Source: Luteimonas rhizosphaerae (GTDB lineage: Bacteria; Pseudomonadota; Gammaproteobacteria; Xanthomonadales; Xanthomonadaceae). From it: a stretch of DNA of 64,000 bases. A program made the translations under genes and the position numbers. The DNA lies in assembly GCF_002849595.1 (NCBI RefSeq), contig NZ_NRQR01000026.1, forward strand, positions 248,001-312,000. Reading direction: 5' to 3'. Of the stretch, positions 10,662 through 18,848 are shown piece after piece (the stretch's first letter is position 1; every line of letters begins with the position of its first letter). A model generated the notes under the pieces. It was not told the origin of the DNA. It searched no databases and saw only the letters and a list, made by a program, of their open reading frames with translations.

Positions 10662-12049
10662 GGCGTCTCTCCGTGCAGGGTGTCGCCGGAGAATCCGACG
10701 CCGGGTTGCCGGCGGCGCCGGCGCCAGCCGCGCCAGGCCTCGGGCGCGATCGCGAGCGCGTTGAGCGCATAGATCATGCGGAACACGTACAGCCGCCAGC
10801 GCACGGACGGATTGTCGAACACGTCGCCGGCCAGCATCGAGATCACCGCCTGTTCGATCTGCAGGTCGTTGCGCGGATCCGCGAACAGGCGCTGCATCAC
10901 CGGCGTGTTGAAGCGGTGGATGAACCAGGTGAAGTGGCGCAGGCCACGACGCAGGCGCGTCTGCATGGCGCGCTGCAGCGCGGCTTCGCGCGCCGGCGTA
11001 CGCAGGCTCGCATCGACGAGGGCCGCGGCCTGGCGCGCGCTGTCCATCGCCAGGAACACGCCGGACGAGAAGATCGGATCGACGAAGGTGTAGGCATCGC
11101 CGATCAGCATCCAGCCCGGCCCGGCCATGCGCCGCGAGCGGTAGGAATAATTGCCGGTCGCGTGCACCGGCGCGATGCGCGTCGCGCCCTGCATGCGCGC
11201 GTGCACGGCGGGCGACGAGGCCAGCGCATCGAGCAGCAGCGCCTCGTTGTCGCGCGGCGTGGCGCCGGTGTGGCGCTGCTTCAGGTACTCGGGCAGGCAG
11301 ACCGCGCCGACGCTCATCACGTCGTCCGGCAGCGGGATCAGCCAGAACCAGCCATGCGCGAACCGCGCGATCGTGATGTTGCCGGCGTCGACGCCGGGCT
11401 GCCGAGCGACGCCGCGGAAATGGCTGAACAACGCCGCCGACTGGTGCCGCGGGTCGCGCTGCTTGAGCTTCAGTGACGAGGCGAGGAAGGTGTCGCGGCC
11501 GCTGGCGTCGAGCACGTAACGCGGCCGGTAGTGCAGCGTGCCGCCGTCGTCGGCGCGTGCCTCGACCAGCGCCGGCCGGCCGTCGTCGCCGAAACGCACC
11601 GCGGTGACGCGCGTGCGCTCGCGGGTCTCGACGCCGGCGTCGCGCGCATGGGTGAACAGCAACTGGTCGAACTGGTCGCGGCGCACGTGCACGGCGTAGT
11701 CGCTCTGCGGCGCCAGCGCCCGGGTGAAATGGAATACGTGGTGGCCGCCGGCGGCGCCGGGCATCGGAAAATCGGCGCCGGCCTTGTGCACGCCGATCGC
11801 GCGGACCTGTTCCAGCACGCCCAGCTCGTCGAGCAGCGGCATGTTCATCGGCAGCAGCGATTCGCCGATGTGGAAACGCGGGTGCGCGTCCTTTTCCAGC
11901 AGCGTCACGCGGTGGCCGGCGCGGGCGAGCAGCGTCGCCGCGGCGCTGCCGGCCGGGCCGCCGCCGATCACCACGACGTCGACCTCCACGGGCGTGGCCG
12001 CCGCGGAGGGCGGGGCGGCAGGGGCGGGCGCGGGCGTGGTGCGGCTCAT
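10658..12049 (-). CDS. Flavin-dependent halogenase-like oxidoreductase of pigment cluster
   Basis: 463-aa FAD protein. An N-terminal low-complexity Ala/Pro stretch (residues 1-20) precedes the FAD-binding VDVVVIGGGPAGSAAATLLA (22-41). The flavin-dependent halogenase signature WxWxIP is present as HGWFWLIPLP. A Lys at about residue 89 (IGVHKAGADF) occupies the position of the catalytic Lys of these halogenases. A second FAD motif reads GWMLIGDAYTFVDPIFSSGV. Xanthomonadins are brominated aryl polyenes, so a halogenating role is plausible, though related enzymes can be plain oxygenases. The start at 12049 removes an upstream Arg/Pro-rich extension. It is divergent from the ACP gene and overlaps xanB2 by 4 bp. 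Confidence 0.8.
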   Translation of the reverse strand: MSRTTPAPAPAAPPSAAATPVEVDVVVIGGGPAGSAAATLLARAGHRVTLLEKDAHPRFHIGESLLPMNMPLLDELGVLEQVRAIGVHKAGADFPMPGAAGGHHVFHFTRALAPQSDYAVHVRRDQFDQLLFTHARDAGVETRERTRVTAVRFGDDGRPALVEARADDGGTLHYRPRYVLDASGRDTFLASSLKLKQRDPRHQSAALFSHFRGVARQPGVDAGNITIARFAHGWFWLIPLPDDVMSVGAVCLPEYLKQRHTGATPRDNEALLLDALASSPAVHARMQGATRIAPVHATGNYSYRSRRMAGPGWMLIGDAYTFVDPIFSSGVFLAMDSARQAAALVDASLRTPAREAALQRAMQTRLRRGLRHFTWFIHRFNTPVMQRLFADPRNDLQIEQAVISMLAGDVFDNPSVRWRLYVFRMIYALNALAIAPEAWRGWRRRRRQPGVGFSGDTLHGETP

Positions 12050-12207
12050 CCGGTCGGGCGGTCTGGCGGGGACGGGTCTGCGGGCAGGCGCGCATGATAG
12101 CGGAACCCCGGCGGGCGCCTGCGCCGTGCGGCGCGTGCTGCAGCTTGCGTCGGCGCAGCCGATGCCGGATCGTGGCACCCCCTGCCAAGCCCTCGTGGAA
12201 CACGTTC
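12050..12207. promoter_or_regulatory. Divergent promoter region of the pigment cluster
   Basis: A 158-bp gap separates the leftward halogenase/xanB2 pair from the rightward ACP operon. Both promoters should lie here. I could not assign a convincing -35/-10 pair; the region is mostly GC-rich. Confidence 0.4.
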
Positions 12208-12477
12208 ATGTCCGTACAAACCGATGCCGAGCGCGATCTGGCCCAGTTGCTGGTCGACAGCCTGAATCTCGAGGACGTGCAGCCCGCCGACATCGATCCC
12301 GAAGCGCCGCTGTTCAATGCCGGGCTGGGACTGGATTCGATCGACGCGCTGGAACTGGCGCTGGCGATCAGCAAGCAGTACGGCTTCCAGCTGCGCTCGG
12401 ACAACGACGAGAACCGCCAGATCTTCGCCTCGCTGCGGGCGTTGTCGGCCCACGTCGAGCAGAACCGCACCACTTGA
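12208..12477 (+). CDS. Acyl carrier protein of the aryl-polyene/xanthomonadin pathway
   Basis: 89-aa ACP. The 4'-phosphopantetheine attachment Ser is Ser44 in GLGLDSIDALEL. The surrounding helices (DLAQLLVDSLNL, LALAISKQYGFQL) fit the fold. It would carry the growing polyene chain between ketosynthase, reductase and dehydratase. It is the first gene of the rightward operon. The start at 12208 (MSVQTDAERD) gives standard ACP length; the frame upstream is open but has no ACP homology. Its stop overlaps the start of the next gene (TTGA). Confidence 0.92.
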   Translation: MSVQTDAERDLAQLLVDSLNLEDVQPADIDPEAPLFNAGLGLDSIDALELALAISKQYGFQLRSDNDENRQIFASLRALSAHVEQNRTT

Positions 12478-13160
12478 TCCTGCTGCTGCAAGCAGTCTTC
12501 GCGCTGGCCTATGCGGCGCTGGCGCACCTGGCCAGCCTGTGGCAGCACGACGGGTACGCGCTGGCCGCGTTGCTGGTGCTGGTCGCGATGCTGCTGGTGG
12601 AGCCGCTGCTCGCCCGTCGGCCCTGGGCCTGGATCGCGCTGCCGCTTTCGCTGTGGGGCGCGTGGGCGCTGTACGCGGCCGGACACGCGGCGCTGCCGCT
12701 GCTGCTGGTGCCGGTGGTGTTCGTCGTCGCGATCGCGTGGATCTTTGCGCGCACGCTGCGGCCGGGCGTCGAGCCGCTGATCACCCGCATCGTCACCGGC
12801 ATCGAAGGCGTGGGCTCGCCCGAGGCGCTGGCGCCGGATCTGCGGCGCTACACCCGCACCCTGACCGCGGTCTGGGCCGCGGTGCTGCTGGCGATGGCCG
12901 GCGCGAACCTGCTGCTGGCGATGATCGCCAGTCCCGGCGGCTTGCTGGAGAGCCTGGGGCTGCGGTCGCCCTGGCCGATCACGCGCGAGCAGTGGTCGCT
13001 GTTCGCCAACCTGCTGAACTACGGCGTGATCGGCGGTTTCTTCGGCATCGAGTTCATGGTCCGCAAGCGCCGGTTCCCCGGGCGTTACGCCGGGTTCGTC
13101 GATTTCCTGCGCAAGCTGGCGGGCCTCGGGCCCACGTTCTGGCGCGATCTGCTGCGCTGA
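12474..13160 (+). CDS. COG4648-type membrane protein of pigment cluster
   Basis: 228-aa inner-membrane protein with about six hydrophobic segments (residues 1-20, 25-50, 55-70, 75-92, 125-147 and 178-190). The end SLFANLLNYGVIGGFFGIEF followed by MVRKRRFPG is typical of COG4648 proteins found in aryl-polyene clusters. Biochemical role unknown. The only start that removes the overlapping ACP sequence is TTG at 12474, which overlaps the ACP stop by 4 bp and gives MILLLQAVFALAY. Translational coupling is likely. Confidence 0.8.
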   Translation: MILLLQAVFALAYAALAHLASLWQHDGYALAALLVLVAMLLVEPLLARRPWAWIALPLSLWGAWALYAAGHAALPLLLVPVVFVVAIAWIFARTLRPGVEPLITRIVTGIEGVGSPEALAPDLRRYTRTLTAVWAAVLLAMAGANLLLAMIASPGGLLESLGLRSPWPITREQWSLFANLLNYGVIGGFFGIEFMVRKRRFPGRYAGFVDFLRKLAGLGPTFWRDLLR

Positions 13161-13220
13161 CGCGACCGGATGACGCCGGAACGGCGTTTCACGTATTTCT
13201 AACGTTATCCTAGGCGCCAG

Positions 13221-13991
13221 ATGGAACAACCACAGGCCCACGCAGACGCCAGGGGTCCGGCGCTCGCCGGTTTCTTCCTCACGCTGCTCAATGCGTTGCA
13301 GTTCGCGTTCACCCTGCTCTGGACGGCGGGCTGGATCAGCGTGTCGCTGTGCGTGCAGCTGGTCACCGGCCGTCCCGATCTGGCGCTGCGCATGGCGCGC
13401 GCGTGCTGGGCGCCGCTGCTGCTCGATGCCGCCGGTGGCCTGACCGTCGACGGCGCCGAGGCGATCGACTGGTCGCGGCCCTACCTGGTCGTCGCCAACC
13501 ACCAGTCGATCCTCGACATCTGCGTGGTGTTCCGCGCCGTGCCGGTGCCGCTGCGCTTCCTGCTGAAGGACGAAATGCGCCGGGTGCCGTTCGTGAACTG
13601 GTATGCGCAGGCGACCGGCATGCTGTTCATCACCCGCGACGACCGCCGCTCCGGGCCGCTGCTGCGGCGCCAGGCCGCCGGCGTGCTGCAGGCAGGGCAG
13701 ATGCTGTGCCTGTTCCCCGAGGGCACCCGGGCCCGCGACGGGCGCCTGGCCGAGTTCAAGTCGGGTTCGTTCCAGGCCGCGATCGACGCGGGCGTCGAGG
13801 TGCTGCCGATCGCGATCCACGGCACCGGCGACGTGCTGCCGGCCGTCGGCTTCTTCTGTGCGCGCCGCGGCCCGATGCGCGCCACGATCGGCAAGCCGCT
13901 GTCGACCACCGGCTGCGTCGGCGCTGCCGGCCGCCAGACCATCGCACGCCAGGCCCACGATGCCGTCGCCGCGATGCTGGCCGGGCGCTGA
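13221..13991 (+). CDS. 1-acyl-glycerol-3-phosphate acyltransferase-like enzyme (PlsC family)
   Basis: 256-aa membrane-associated acyltransferase. A hydrophobic N-terminal segment (about residues 17-48) is followed by the PlsC blocks: NHQSILD (the HX4D motif, near residue 95), FLLKDEMRRVPFVNWYAQATGMLFI, and FPEGTR near residue 167. In aryl-polyene clusters such enzymes are thought to attach the polyene acyl chain to a lipid head group. A short GC hairpin (13173-13187) separates it from the previous gene, and a TATCCT box at 13206-13211, 9 nt before the ATG, could provide an internal promoter. Confidence 0.88.
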   Translation: MEQPQAHADARGPALAGFFLTLLNALQFAFTLLWTAGWISVSLCVQLVTGRPDLALRMARACWAPLLLDAAGGLTVDGAEAIDWSRPYLVVANHQSILDICVVFRAVPVPLRFLLKDEMRRVPFVNWYAQATGMLFITRDDRRSGPLLRRQAAGVLQAGQMLCLFPEGTRARDGRLAEFKSGSFQAAIDAGVEVLPIAIHGTGDVLPAVGFFCARRGPMRATIGKPLSTTGCVGAAGRQTIARQAHDAVAAMLAGR

Positions 13992-13992
13992 G

Positions 13993-14304
13993 GTGTCGGG
14001 CTTCTCGATCGACGCGGACCATCCCTGCCTGCCGGGCCATTTTCCGGGCCGGCCAGTGGTGCCCGGCGTGGTGATCCTGGACCGCGTGGTGGCCGCGCTC
14101 GAGGCCGAACACGGCGCGCTCGGCGCGCTGCGGTTTCCGCAGGTCAAGTTCGTGCAGCCGCTGCTTCCCGGCACGTTCGCGTCGATCGCCCTGGACGCGA
14201 TGCCCGCCGCCGACGCCCGCCGCTGGCGGTTCCGTGTCAGCGCCGACGGTGCGCTGCTCGCGAGCGGCGAGATCGTCGCGCCACCGGCGTCGCCCGCGGC
14301 ATGA
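13993..14304 (+). CDS. Small hotdog 3-hydroxyacyl-ACP dehydratase-like protein (FabZ type)
   Basis: 103-aa single-hotdog protein. DHPCLPGHFPGRPVVPGVVILD is the FabZ/FabA-type active-site helix region with the catalytic His in GHFPG, and FPQVKFVQPLLPG follows. It should dehydrate 3-hydroxyacyl-ACP intermediates to form the conjugated double bonds. No good ATG lies at the right place. GTG at 13993, 1 nt after the plsC-like stop, gives V-S-G-F-S-I-D directly before the domain; an ATG at 13960 inside the preceding gene is the alternative. The stop overlaps the next start (ATGA). Confidence 0.82.
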   Translation: MSGFSIDADHPCLPGHFPGRPVVPGVVILDRVVAALEAEHGALGALRFPQVKFVQPLLPGTFASIALDAMPAADARRWRFRVSADGALLASGEIVAPPASPAA

Positions 14305-15302
14305 AGCCGCAGTGGAAGCACCGCCGCGAAGGCGGCGGGCGGCTCGCGTTGCTGCTGATGATCGGTGTGACCCGGCTGTGCGGCCGCGCGGTCGCGCGCG
14401 CGCTGCTGTATCCGGTGACGCTGTATTTCATGCTGCGCCGGGGCGACGAGCGCCGCGATTCGCGCGCCTATCTCCAGCGCGTGCTGGGCCGCCCGGCGAC
14501 GTGGCGCGATGTCTGGCGGCACGTTCACACCTTCGCCGCGACGATCCTCGACCGGCTGTTTCTGCTGACCGAGAACACGCGCCGCTACGCGGTCCGCACC
14601 CAGGGGCTCGATGCGCTGCACGGCCACCTGGACGCCGGCAAGGGCGTGCTGCTGTTCGGCTCGCACCTGGGCAGTTTCGAAGTGCTGCGGGTGCTGTCGC
14701 AGCAACGGCCGAACTACGCGATCCGGGTGGTGCTCGACCGCGCCCACGGCAAGGCCCTGACCGAACTGCTGGAAGCGATCAGCCCCGAGCTCGCGGCGAC
14801 CGTCATCGATGCCGGCCAGGACGGCCCGTCGGTCGCGCTGGCGATCAAGGACGCGCTCGATACCGGCGCGATGGTCGCGCTACTGGTCGACCGCGCGCAG
14901 GACGGCGGCGCGACGACCAGCGTGCCCTTCCTCGGCGCGCCGGCGCCGTTCCCGACCGCGCCGTGGCAGCTCGCGTCGGTGCTGAAGGTGCCGGTGATGC
15001 TGGCCTTCGGCCTGTACCGCGGCGGCAACCGCTACGACCTGCTGTTCGAGCCGTTCAGCGATGCCATCGCACTGCCGCGCGGCCAGCGCCGGGCCGGGGT
15101 CGACGCACTCATCGCCCGTTACGCCGCGCGACTGGAACATCATGCGCGATCCGCGCCCTACAACTGGTTCAATTTCTATGACTTCTGGACACCCGACCCC
15201 GCGCCCGGCGGCGATCTTCCGGGCGCTGCGAGCATGCCTGCACGGCCTGCTGCTGACCGGCTGCCTGGCGGCGCCGACGTGGGCCGCGACGCCGGCGACT
15301 GA
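14301..15302 (+). CDS. LpxL/HtrB-like acyltransferase of pigment cluster
   Basis: 333-aa member of the lipid A acyltransferase superfamily. Visible are the HX4E-type motif GSHLGSFEVL (His near residue 117) and LLVDRAQDGGATTSVPFLG. The conserved ending YNWFNFYDFW sits at about residues 286-295. In aryl-polyene clusters such enzymes accompany the PlsC-type enzyme and are thought to transfer the polyene to a lipid anchor. After the normal family end, the frame continues for nearly 40 low-complexity residues that overlap the signal-peptide region of the next gene by 125 bp. The start overlaps the preceding stop by 4 bp. Confidence 0.86.
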   Translation: MKPQWKHRREGGGRLALLLMIGVTRLCGRAVARALLYPVTLYFMLRRGDERRDSRAYLQRVLGRPATWRDVWRHVHTFAATILDRLFLLTENTRRYAVRTQGLDALHGHLDAGKGVLLFGSHLGSFEVLRVLSQQRPNYAIRVVLDRAHGKALTELLEAISPELAATVIDAGQDGPSVALAIKDALDTGAMVALLVDRAQDGGATTSVPFLGAPAPFPTAPWQLASVLKVPVMLAFGLYRGGNRYDLLFEPFSDAIALPRGQRRAGVDALIARYAARLEHHARSAPYNWFNFYDFWTPDPAPGGDLPGAASMPARPAADRLPGGADVGRDAGD

Positions 15303-15885
15303 GCGTGCGACGACGGCGATCGACGCGGCCGGCATCCTGCAGCGGCTGACGCGCCCGCCGCCGATGGCGACGCCGTTCGTCGAGCTGCGCGAGTCGTCGA
15401 TGCTGAAGCGGCCGATGCGCCTGGCCGGCGAGTACCGCCGCCCCGACGCCGACACCCTGGTGCGCGATGTGCGCTCGCCGTACGTGGAGACGACGACGAT
15501 CCGCGACGGCGAGGCGACACTGGCGCGCGAAGGCCGCGCCGCGCGCACGTTCTCGCTGTCGCGGGTGCCGGAACTCGCCGCGCTGCAGGGCAGCTTCGGC
15601 GCGCTGCTGTCGGGGGACCGCGCATTGCTCGAACGCCACTACACGCTGGACGCGGCCGGCGCCGCCGACGACTGGATGCTGACGATGACGCCGAAGGACG
15701 CGCGCAGTGCGTCGCGGCTGACCGCGGTCGTGCTGCGCGGTCGCGGCGACGAGCTGCGCTGCATCGAGACCCAGCCCGTCAAGGGCGACGCGCAACCGAC
15801 CCTGCTCGGCAGCGCGGCCGCCGCCGCCGGTGCCGTCGAGACACTCGACGATGCGCTGCGCCTGTGCCGGGAGCGCGTCCGCTGA
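15178..15885 (+). CDS. LolA-like outer-membrane lipoprotein carrier protein
   Basis: 235-aa periplasmic protein. The start MTSGHPTPRPAAIFRALRAC is followed by a hydrophobic stretch and an AxA-like cleavage site near TWAATPA. The mature part resembles LolA/DUF-type carriers: FVELRESSMLKRPMRLAGEY, then DTLVRDVRSPYVETTTIRDG and SFGALLSGD. In pigment clusters it is proposed to carry the lipidated polyene across the periplasm to the outer membrane. The ATG at 15178 lies inside the preceding acyltransferase gene. An upstream in-frame ATG at 15061 would add a non-signal N-terminus and was rejected. Its stop overlaps the next start (TGATG). Confidence 0.82.
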   Translation: MTSGHPTPRPAAIFRALRACLHGLLLTGCLAAPTWAATPATERATTAIDAAGILQRLTRPPPMATPFVELRESSMLKRPMRLAGEYRRPDADTLVRDVRSPYVETTTIRDGEATLAREGRAARTFSLSRVPELAALQGSFGALLSGDRALLERHYTLDAAGAADDWMLTMTPKDARSASRLTAVVLRGRGDELRCIETQPVKGDAQPTLLGSAAAAAGAVETLDDALRLCRERVR

Positions 15886-18272
15886 TGGCAGGGGGCGCGT
15901 CGCTGCGTCCCGCGATGCGCCTCGCGCTCGCGGTGACCTGGTTGCTGGCCGTGCTGCTGGCCGGCTGGCTGACCTCGCGGCACCTGGAATTCAGCGGCGA
16001 CCTGCGCAAGTTCCTGCCCGATGCGCGCACCCCGGAACAGAAACTGCTGATCGACGAGCTCGGCGAAGGGCCGGGGTCGCGGCTGCTGCTGGTGGCGCTG
16101 TCGGGCGATACGCCCGAGACCCTGGCCACGCAGTCCGACGCCCTGCGCGCGGCACTGGCTGACGATCCGCGCTTCACCGTCGTCGCCAACGGCGCCGATG
16201 CCGGCCTCGAGTCGTTTCCGCCGGCGCTGCTGCCATACCGCTACCTGCTGTCGCCGACGCTCGACACCCAGCCGCTGGACGCGGACTACCTGCGCGCGGA
16301 ACTGGAGGCGCGCGTGCAGGATCTCGGCTCGCCCGCGGCCGGGCTCGTCGAGCCGCTGCTGCCGTCGGATCCGACGCTCGAGACGCTGACCCTCGCCGAG
16401 TACTGGGCGCCCGCCGCGGCGCCGCAGCGCCTGTTCGACGTGTGGTTCGACCGCGCCGGCACGCAGGCCCTGCTGCTGGTGGAAACGCGCGCGGCCGGCT
16501 TCGATCCGACCGGCCAGTTCGACGCCGTCACCGCGATCCAGGCCGCCTTCGAGACCGTGCGCGGCGACAGCACGGCGGCGCTGGAGATGACCGGCCCGGG
16601 TGCGTTCTCGGTCGAGATCGGCGGGCGGACCCAGCGCGAGGCGCAGACGATCGGCCTCGTCGACACGATCGGGCTGGTGCTGCTGCTGCTCGTCGCGTAT
16701 CGCAGCTGGAAGATTCCGCTGTTCGGCGTGCTGCCGCTGGCCAGCGCCGGCGTCGCCGGCCTCGGTGCGGTCGCGCTGCTGTTTCCCGACGGCGTGCACG
16801 GCATCACCATCGCGTTCGGCTTCACCCTGATCGGCGTGGTGCAGGATTACCCGATCCACTTCTTCAGCCACCAGCGCGCCGGCCTGTCGCCATGGCAGAA
16901 CGTGCGCAAGCTGTGGCCGGCGCTGTCGACCGGCGTCGTCGCGACCTGCATCGCCTATGCGACGTTCCTGTTCTCCGGCGTCGACGGGCTGCGCCAGCTG
17001 TCGGTGTTCACGATCTTCGCGCTCGGCGTCGCGGCGCTGTCGACCCGCTTCCTGTTGCCGGCCCTGATCGATCCGGCGCCGCGCGATCTCGCGACCTCGC
17101 CGCGCCTGCAGCGGCTGTGGCAGCGCATCGAAGCCTTGCCCCGGCCGACGTGGTCGCTGGCCGTCCTCGCCGCGGCGGCGCTCGCGGCGATCGTGCTGAG
17201 CCCGGGCGCGTTCTGGCAGAACGACCTGTCGAAACTGACGCCGGTGCCCGACAACGCGATGGCGCGCGACACGGCGCTGCGCGCGGAGCTCGGTGCGCCC
17301 GACGTGCGCTACGTGCTGGTCGCGCAGGCCGCGGATGCCGACGCGGCGCTGGCCTCGACATCGGCGTTGCGTCCGCAACTCGACGCGCTGGTCGCGTCCG
17401 GCGAGCTCGACGGCTACGACATGGCCGCGCGCTATCTGCCCGCCGCCGACGTGCAGCGGGCGCGCCAGGCCGCGCTGCCGGACGCGCCGACCCTGCGGCG
17501 CACGCTCGACGCCGTGCTAGCCGACTCGGCGTTCAACGCCGATGCGTTCGAGCCGTTCGCCGACGATGTCGAGACCGCACGCACTGCGCCGCTGTTGACC
17601 CGCGAGTCGCTGGCCGGCACGCCGCTGGCGTCGGCGGTGTCGGGACTGCTGCTGGTGCACGACGACGGCGCGACCGCACTGGTCTCGCTCAGCGGGCTCG
17701 ACGACCCGGCCGATGTCGCCGCGCTCGCCGACGCGGCGCGCACGCCGCAGGTCGACGTGCGCCTGCTCGACATGAAGGACGCGTCCGAATCGCTGGTCGC
17801 CGAATACCGCGGCCGCGTGCTGTGGGCGATGGCGGCGGCGCTGGTGCTGCTGGTCGGCTCAGTGTGGCTCGCGCTGCGTTCGCCGTCGCGGGCCTGGCGC
17901 GTCCTGCTGCCGACACTGCTGACGCTGCTGGTGATCGTCGCGGTGCTGCGGCTGTGCGGCGTCGAGCTGACGCTGTTCCACCTGGTCGCGATGATCCTCG
18001 CCGCCGGTCTCGGCCTGGACTACGCGCTGTTCTTCGAACACGCCGGCGACGATCGCGCCGACCAGATCCGCACGCTGCATGCGGTGCTGGTCTGCAGCCT
18101 GATGACGCTGCTGGTGTTCAGCCTGCTGGCGTGGTCGTCGATTCCGGTGCTGCGCGCGATCGGCACCACCGTCGCGCTCGGCGTGGTCTGCAATTTCGTG
18201 CTGTCGCTGCTCGTCGCCCGCCATCGTGCGGCGATCGACGCCGCGCGCGCCGAGCCGGGCATCGGTGCATGA
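15885..18272 (+). CDS. MMPL/RND-type exporter of pigment cluster
   Basis: 795-aa inner-membrane protein in two homologous halves, each with one leading helix, a periplasmic loop of about 200-230 residues and five helices. The first half's helices cover about residues 10-30 and 255-400; the second half's cover about 425-445 and 645-785. The segments FGFTLIGVVQDYPIHFFSH and AAGLGLDYALFFEHAGDDRA are the proton-relay helices typical of MMPL-type transporters. It is expected to move the aryl-polyene lipid out of the inner membrane, handing it to the LolA-like protein encoded just upstream. It overlaps the upstream stop by one base and the downstream start by four. Confidence 0.88.
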   Translation: MAGGASLRPAMRLALAVTWLLAVLLAGWLTSRHLEFSGDLRKFLPDARTPEQKLLIDELGEGPGSRLLLVALSGDTPETLATQSDALRAALADDPRFTVVANGADAGLESFPPALLPYRYLLSPTLDTQPLDADYLRAELEARVQDLGSPAAGLVEPLLPSDPTLETLTLAEYWAPAAAPQRLFDVWFDRAGTQALLLVETRAAGFDPTGQFDAVTAIQAAFETVRGDSTAALEMTGPGAFSVEIGGRTQREAQTIGLVDTIGLVLLLLVAYRSWKIPLFGVLPLASAGVAGLGAVALLFPDGVHGITIAFGFTLIGVVQDYPIHFFSHQRAGLSPWQNVRKLWPALSTGVVATCIAYATFLFSGVDGLRQLSVFTIFALGVAALSTRFLLPALIDPAPRDLATSPRLQRLWQRIEALPRPTWSLAVLAAAALAAIVLSPGAFWQNDLSKLTPVPDNAMARDTALRAELGAPDVRYVLVAQAADADAALASTSALRPQLDALVASGELDGYDMAARYLPAADVQRARQAALPDAPTLRRTLDAVLADSAFNADAFEPFADDVETARTAPLLTRESLAGTPLASAVSGLLLVHDDGATALVSLSGLDDPADVAALADAARTPQVDVRLLDMKDASESLVAEYRGRVLWAMAAALVLLVGSVWLALRSPSRAWRVLLPTLLTLLVIVAVLRLCGVELTLFHLVAMILAAGLGLDYALFFEHAGDDRADQIRTLHAVLVCSLMTLLVFSLLAWSSIPVLRAIGTTVALGVVCNFVLSLLVARHRAAIDAARAEPGIGA

Positions 18273-18733
18273 GCGCGCAGGACGCTGTCGCCATCGATCG
18301 GGCCGCGCTGATGGCGATGATCCCGCACCAGGACGCGATGTGCCTGTGGGACGCGGTCGTCGACTGGGACGCGCAGCGCGTGCAGCTGCGCAGCACCACC
18401 CATCGCGACGCCGCCCATCCCCTGCGCAGCGACGGCCGGCTGCGGGCGCTGCACCTGTGCGAGTACGGCGCCCAGGCGATGGCGGTGCACGGCGGCCTGC
18501 GCGCGCGCGACACCGGCGCCTCACCGCGCACGGGCATGCTGGTCGCCCTGCGCGGCGTGCAGCTGCATGTCGACAGGCTCGACGCGCTGACCGGCGATCT
18601 CGTCTGCACGGCCGAGGTGCTGATCGAGTCCGCCGACAGCCAGCAGTACGCATTCCGCATCGAGTGCGATGGCGTGCTGCTCGCCGAAGGCCGCGCGGCG
18701 GTGATGCTGGGCGCGGCGCAGGGCGCGCCGTAG
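18269..18733 (+). CDS. FabA/ApeP-like hotdog dehydratase of aryl-polyene pathway
   Basis: 154-aa hotdog protein. MIPHQDAMCLWDAVVDWD near residue 16 contains the catalytic-type His, and LHLCEYGAQAMAVHGGL near residue 70 forms the central helix with an acidic residue. This matches the 3-hydroxyacyl-ACP dehydratases called ApeP in aryl-polyene clusters. Together with the smaller hotdog protein at 13993 it may form a pair acting on different chain lengths. ATGA overlap with the exporter gene. An inverted-repeat element follows at 18755. Confidence 0.85.
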   Translation: MSAQDAVAIDRAALMAMIPHQDAMCLWDAVVDWDAQRVQLRSTTHRDAAHPLRSDGRLRALHLCEYGAQAMAVHGGLRARDTGASPRTGMLVALRGVQLHVDRLDALTGDLVCTAEVLIESADSQQYAFRIECDGVLLAEGRAAVMLGAAQGAP

Positions 18734-18754
18734 CGGCGCAGTCGCGTCCGACCT

Positions 18755-18798
18755 GTTGCCGCTCCTACAAGAGACAGTCGCAACTGTTTCGCGGCAAC
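18755..18798. repeat. Nested inverted repeat with a TCCTAC (GTAGGA) core
   Basis: GTTGCCGC at 18755-18762 pairs with GCGGCAAC at 18791-18798. An inner ACAGT-CGCA-ACTGT hairpin and the sequence TCCTAC (GTAGGA on the other strand) lie between them. It resembles the GTAG-headed REP elements seen elsewhere in the window and could also end the upstream transcript. Confidence 0.7.
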
Positions 18799-18836
18799 GC
18801 CGCCAGCGCGCACGACGACCCGCGCCATCGGCCCGC

Positions 18837-18842
18837 TACAAT
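18837..18842 (+). promoter_or_regulatory. -10 box of fabG-like gene, leaderless type
   Basis: TACAAT followed by exactly 6 nt (TCCCGC) and the ATG at 18849. This implies that the reductase gene has its own promoter inside the cluster and a leaderless transcript. Confidence 0.65.
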
Positions 18843-18848
18843 TCCCGC

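Noticed and set aside
10662-14747. Extension of the xanB2 frame to a 1705-codon open frame
   Set aside because: Only the last 343 codons encode XanB2. The rest is antisense or out of frame to the halogenase, ACP, membrane protein and acyltransferase genes and has no homology.
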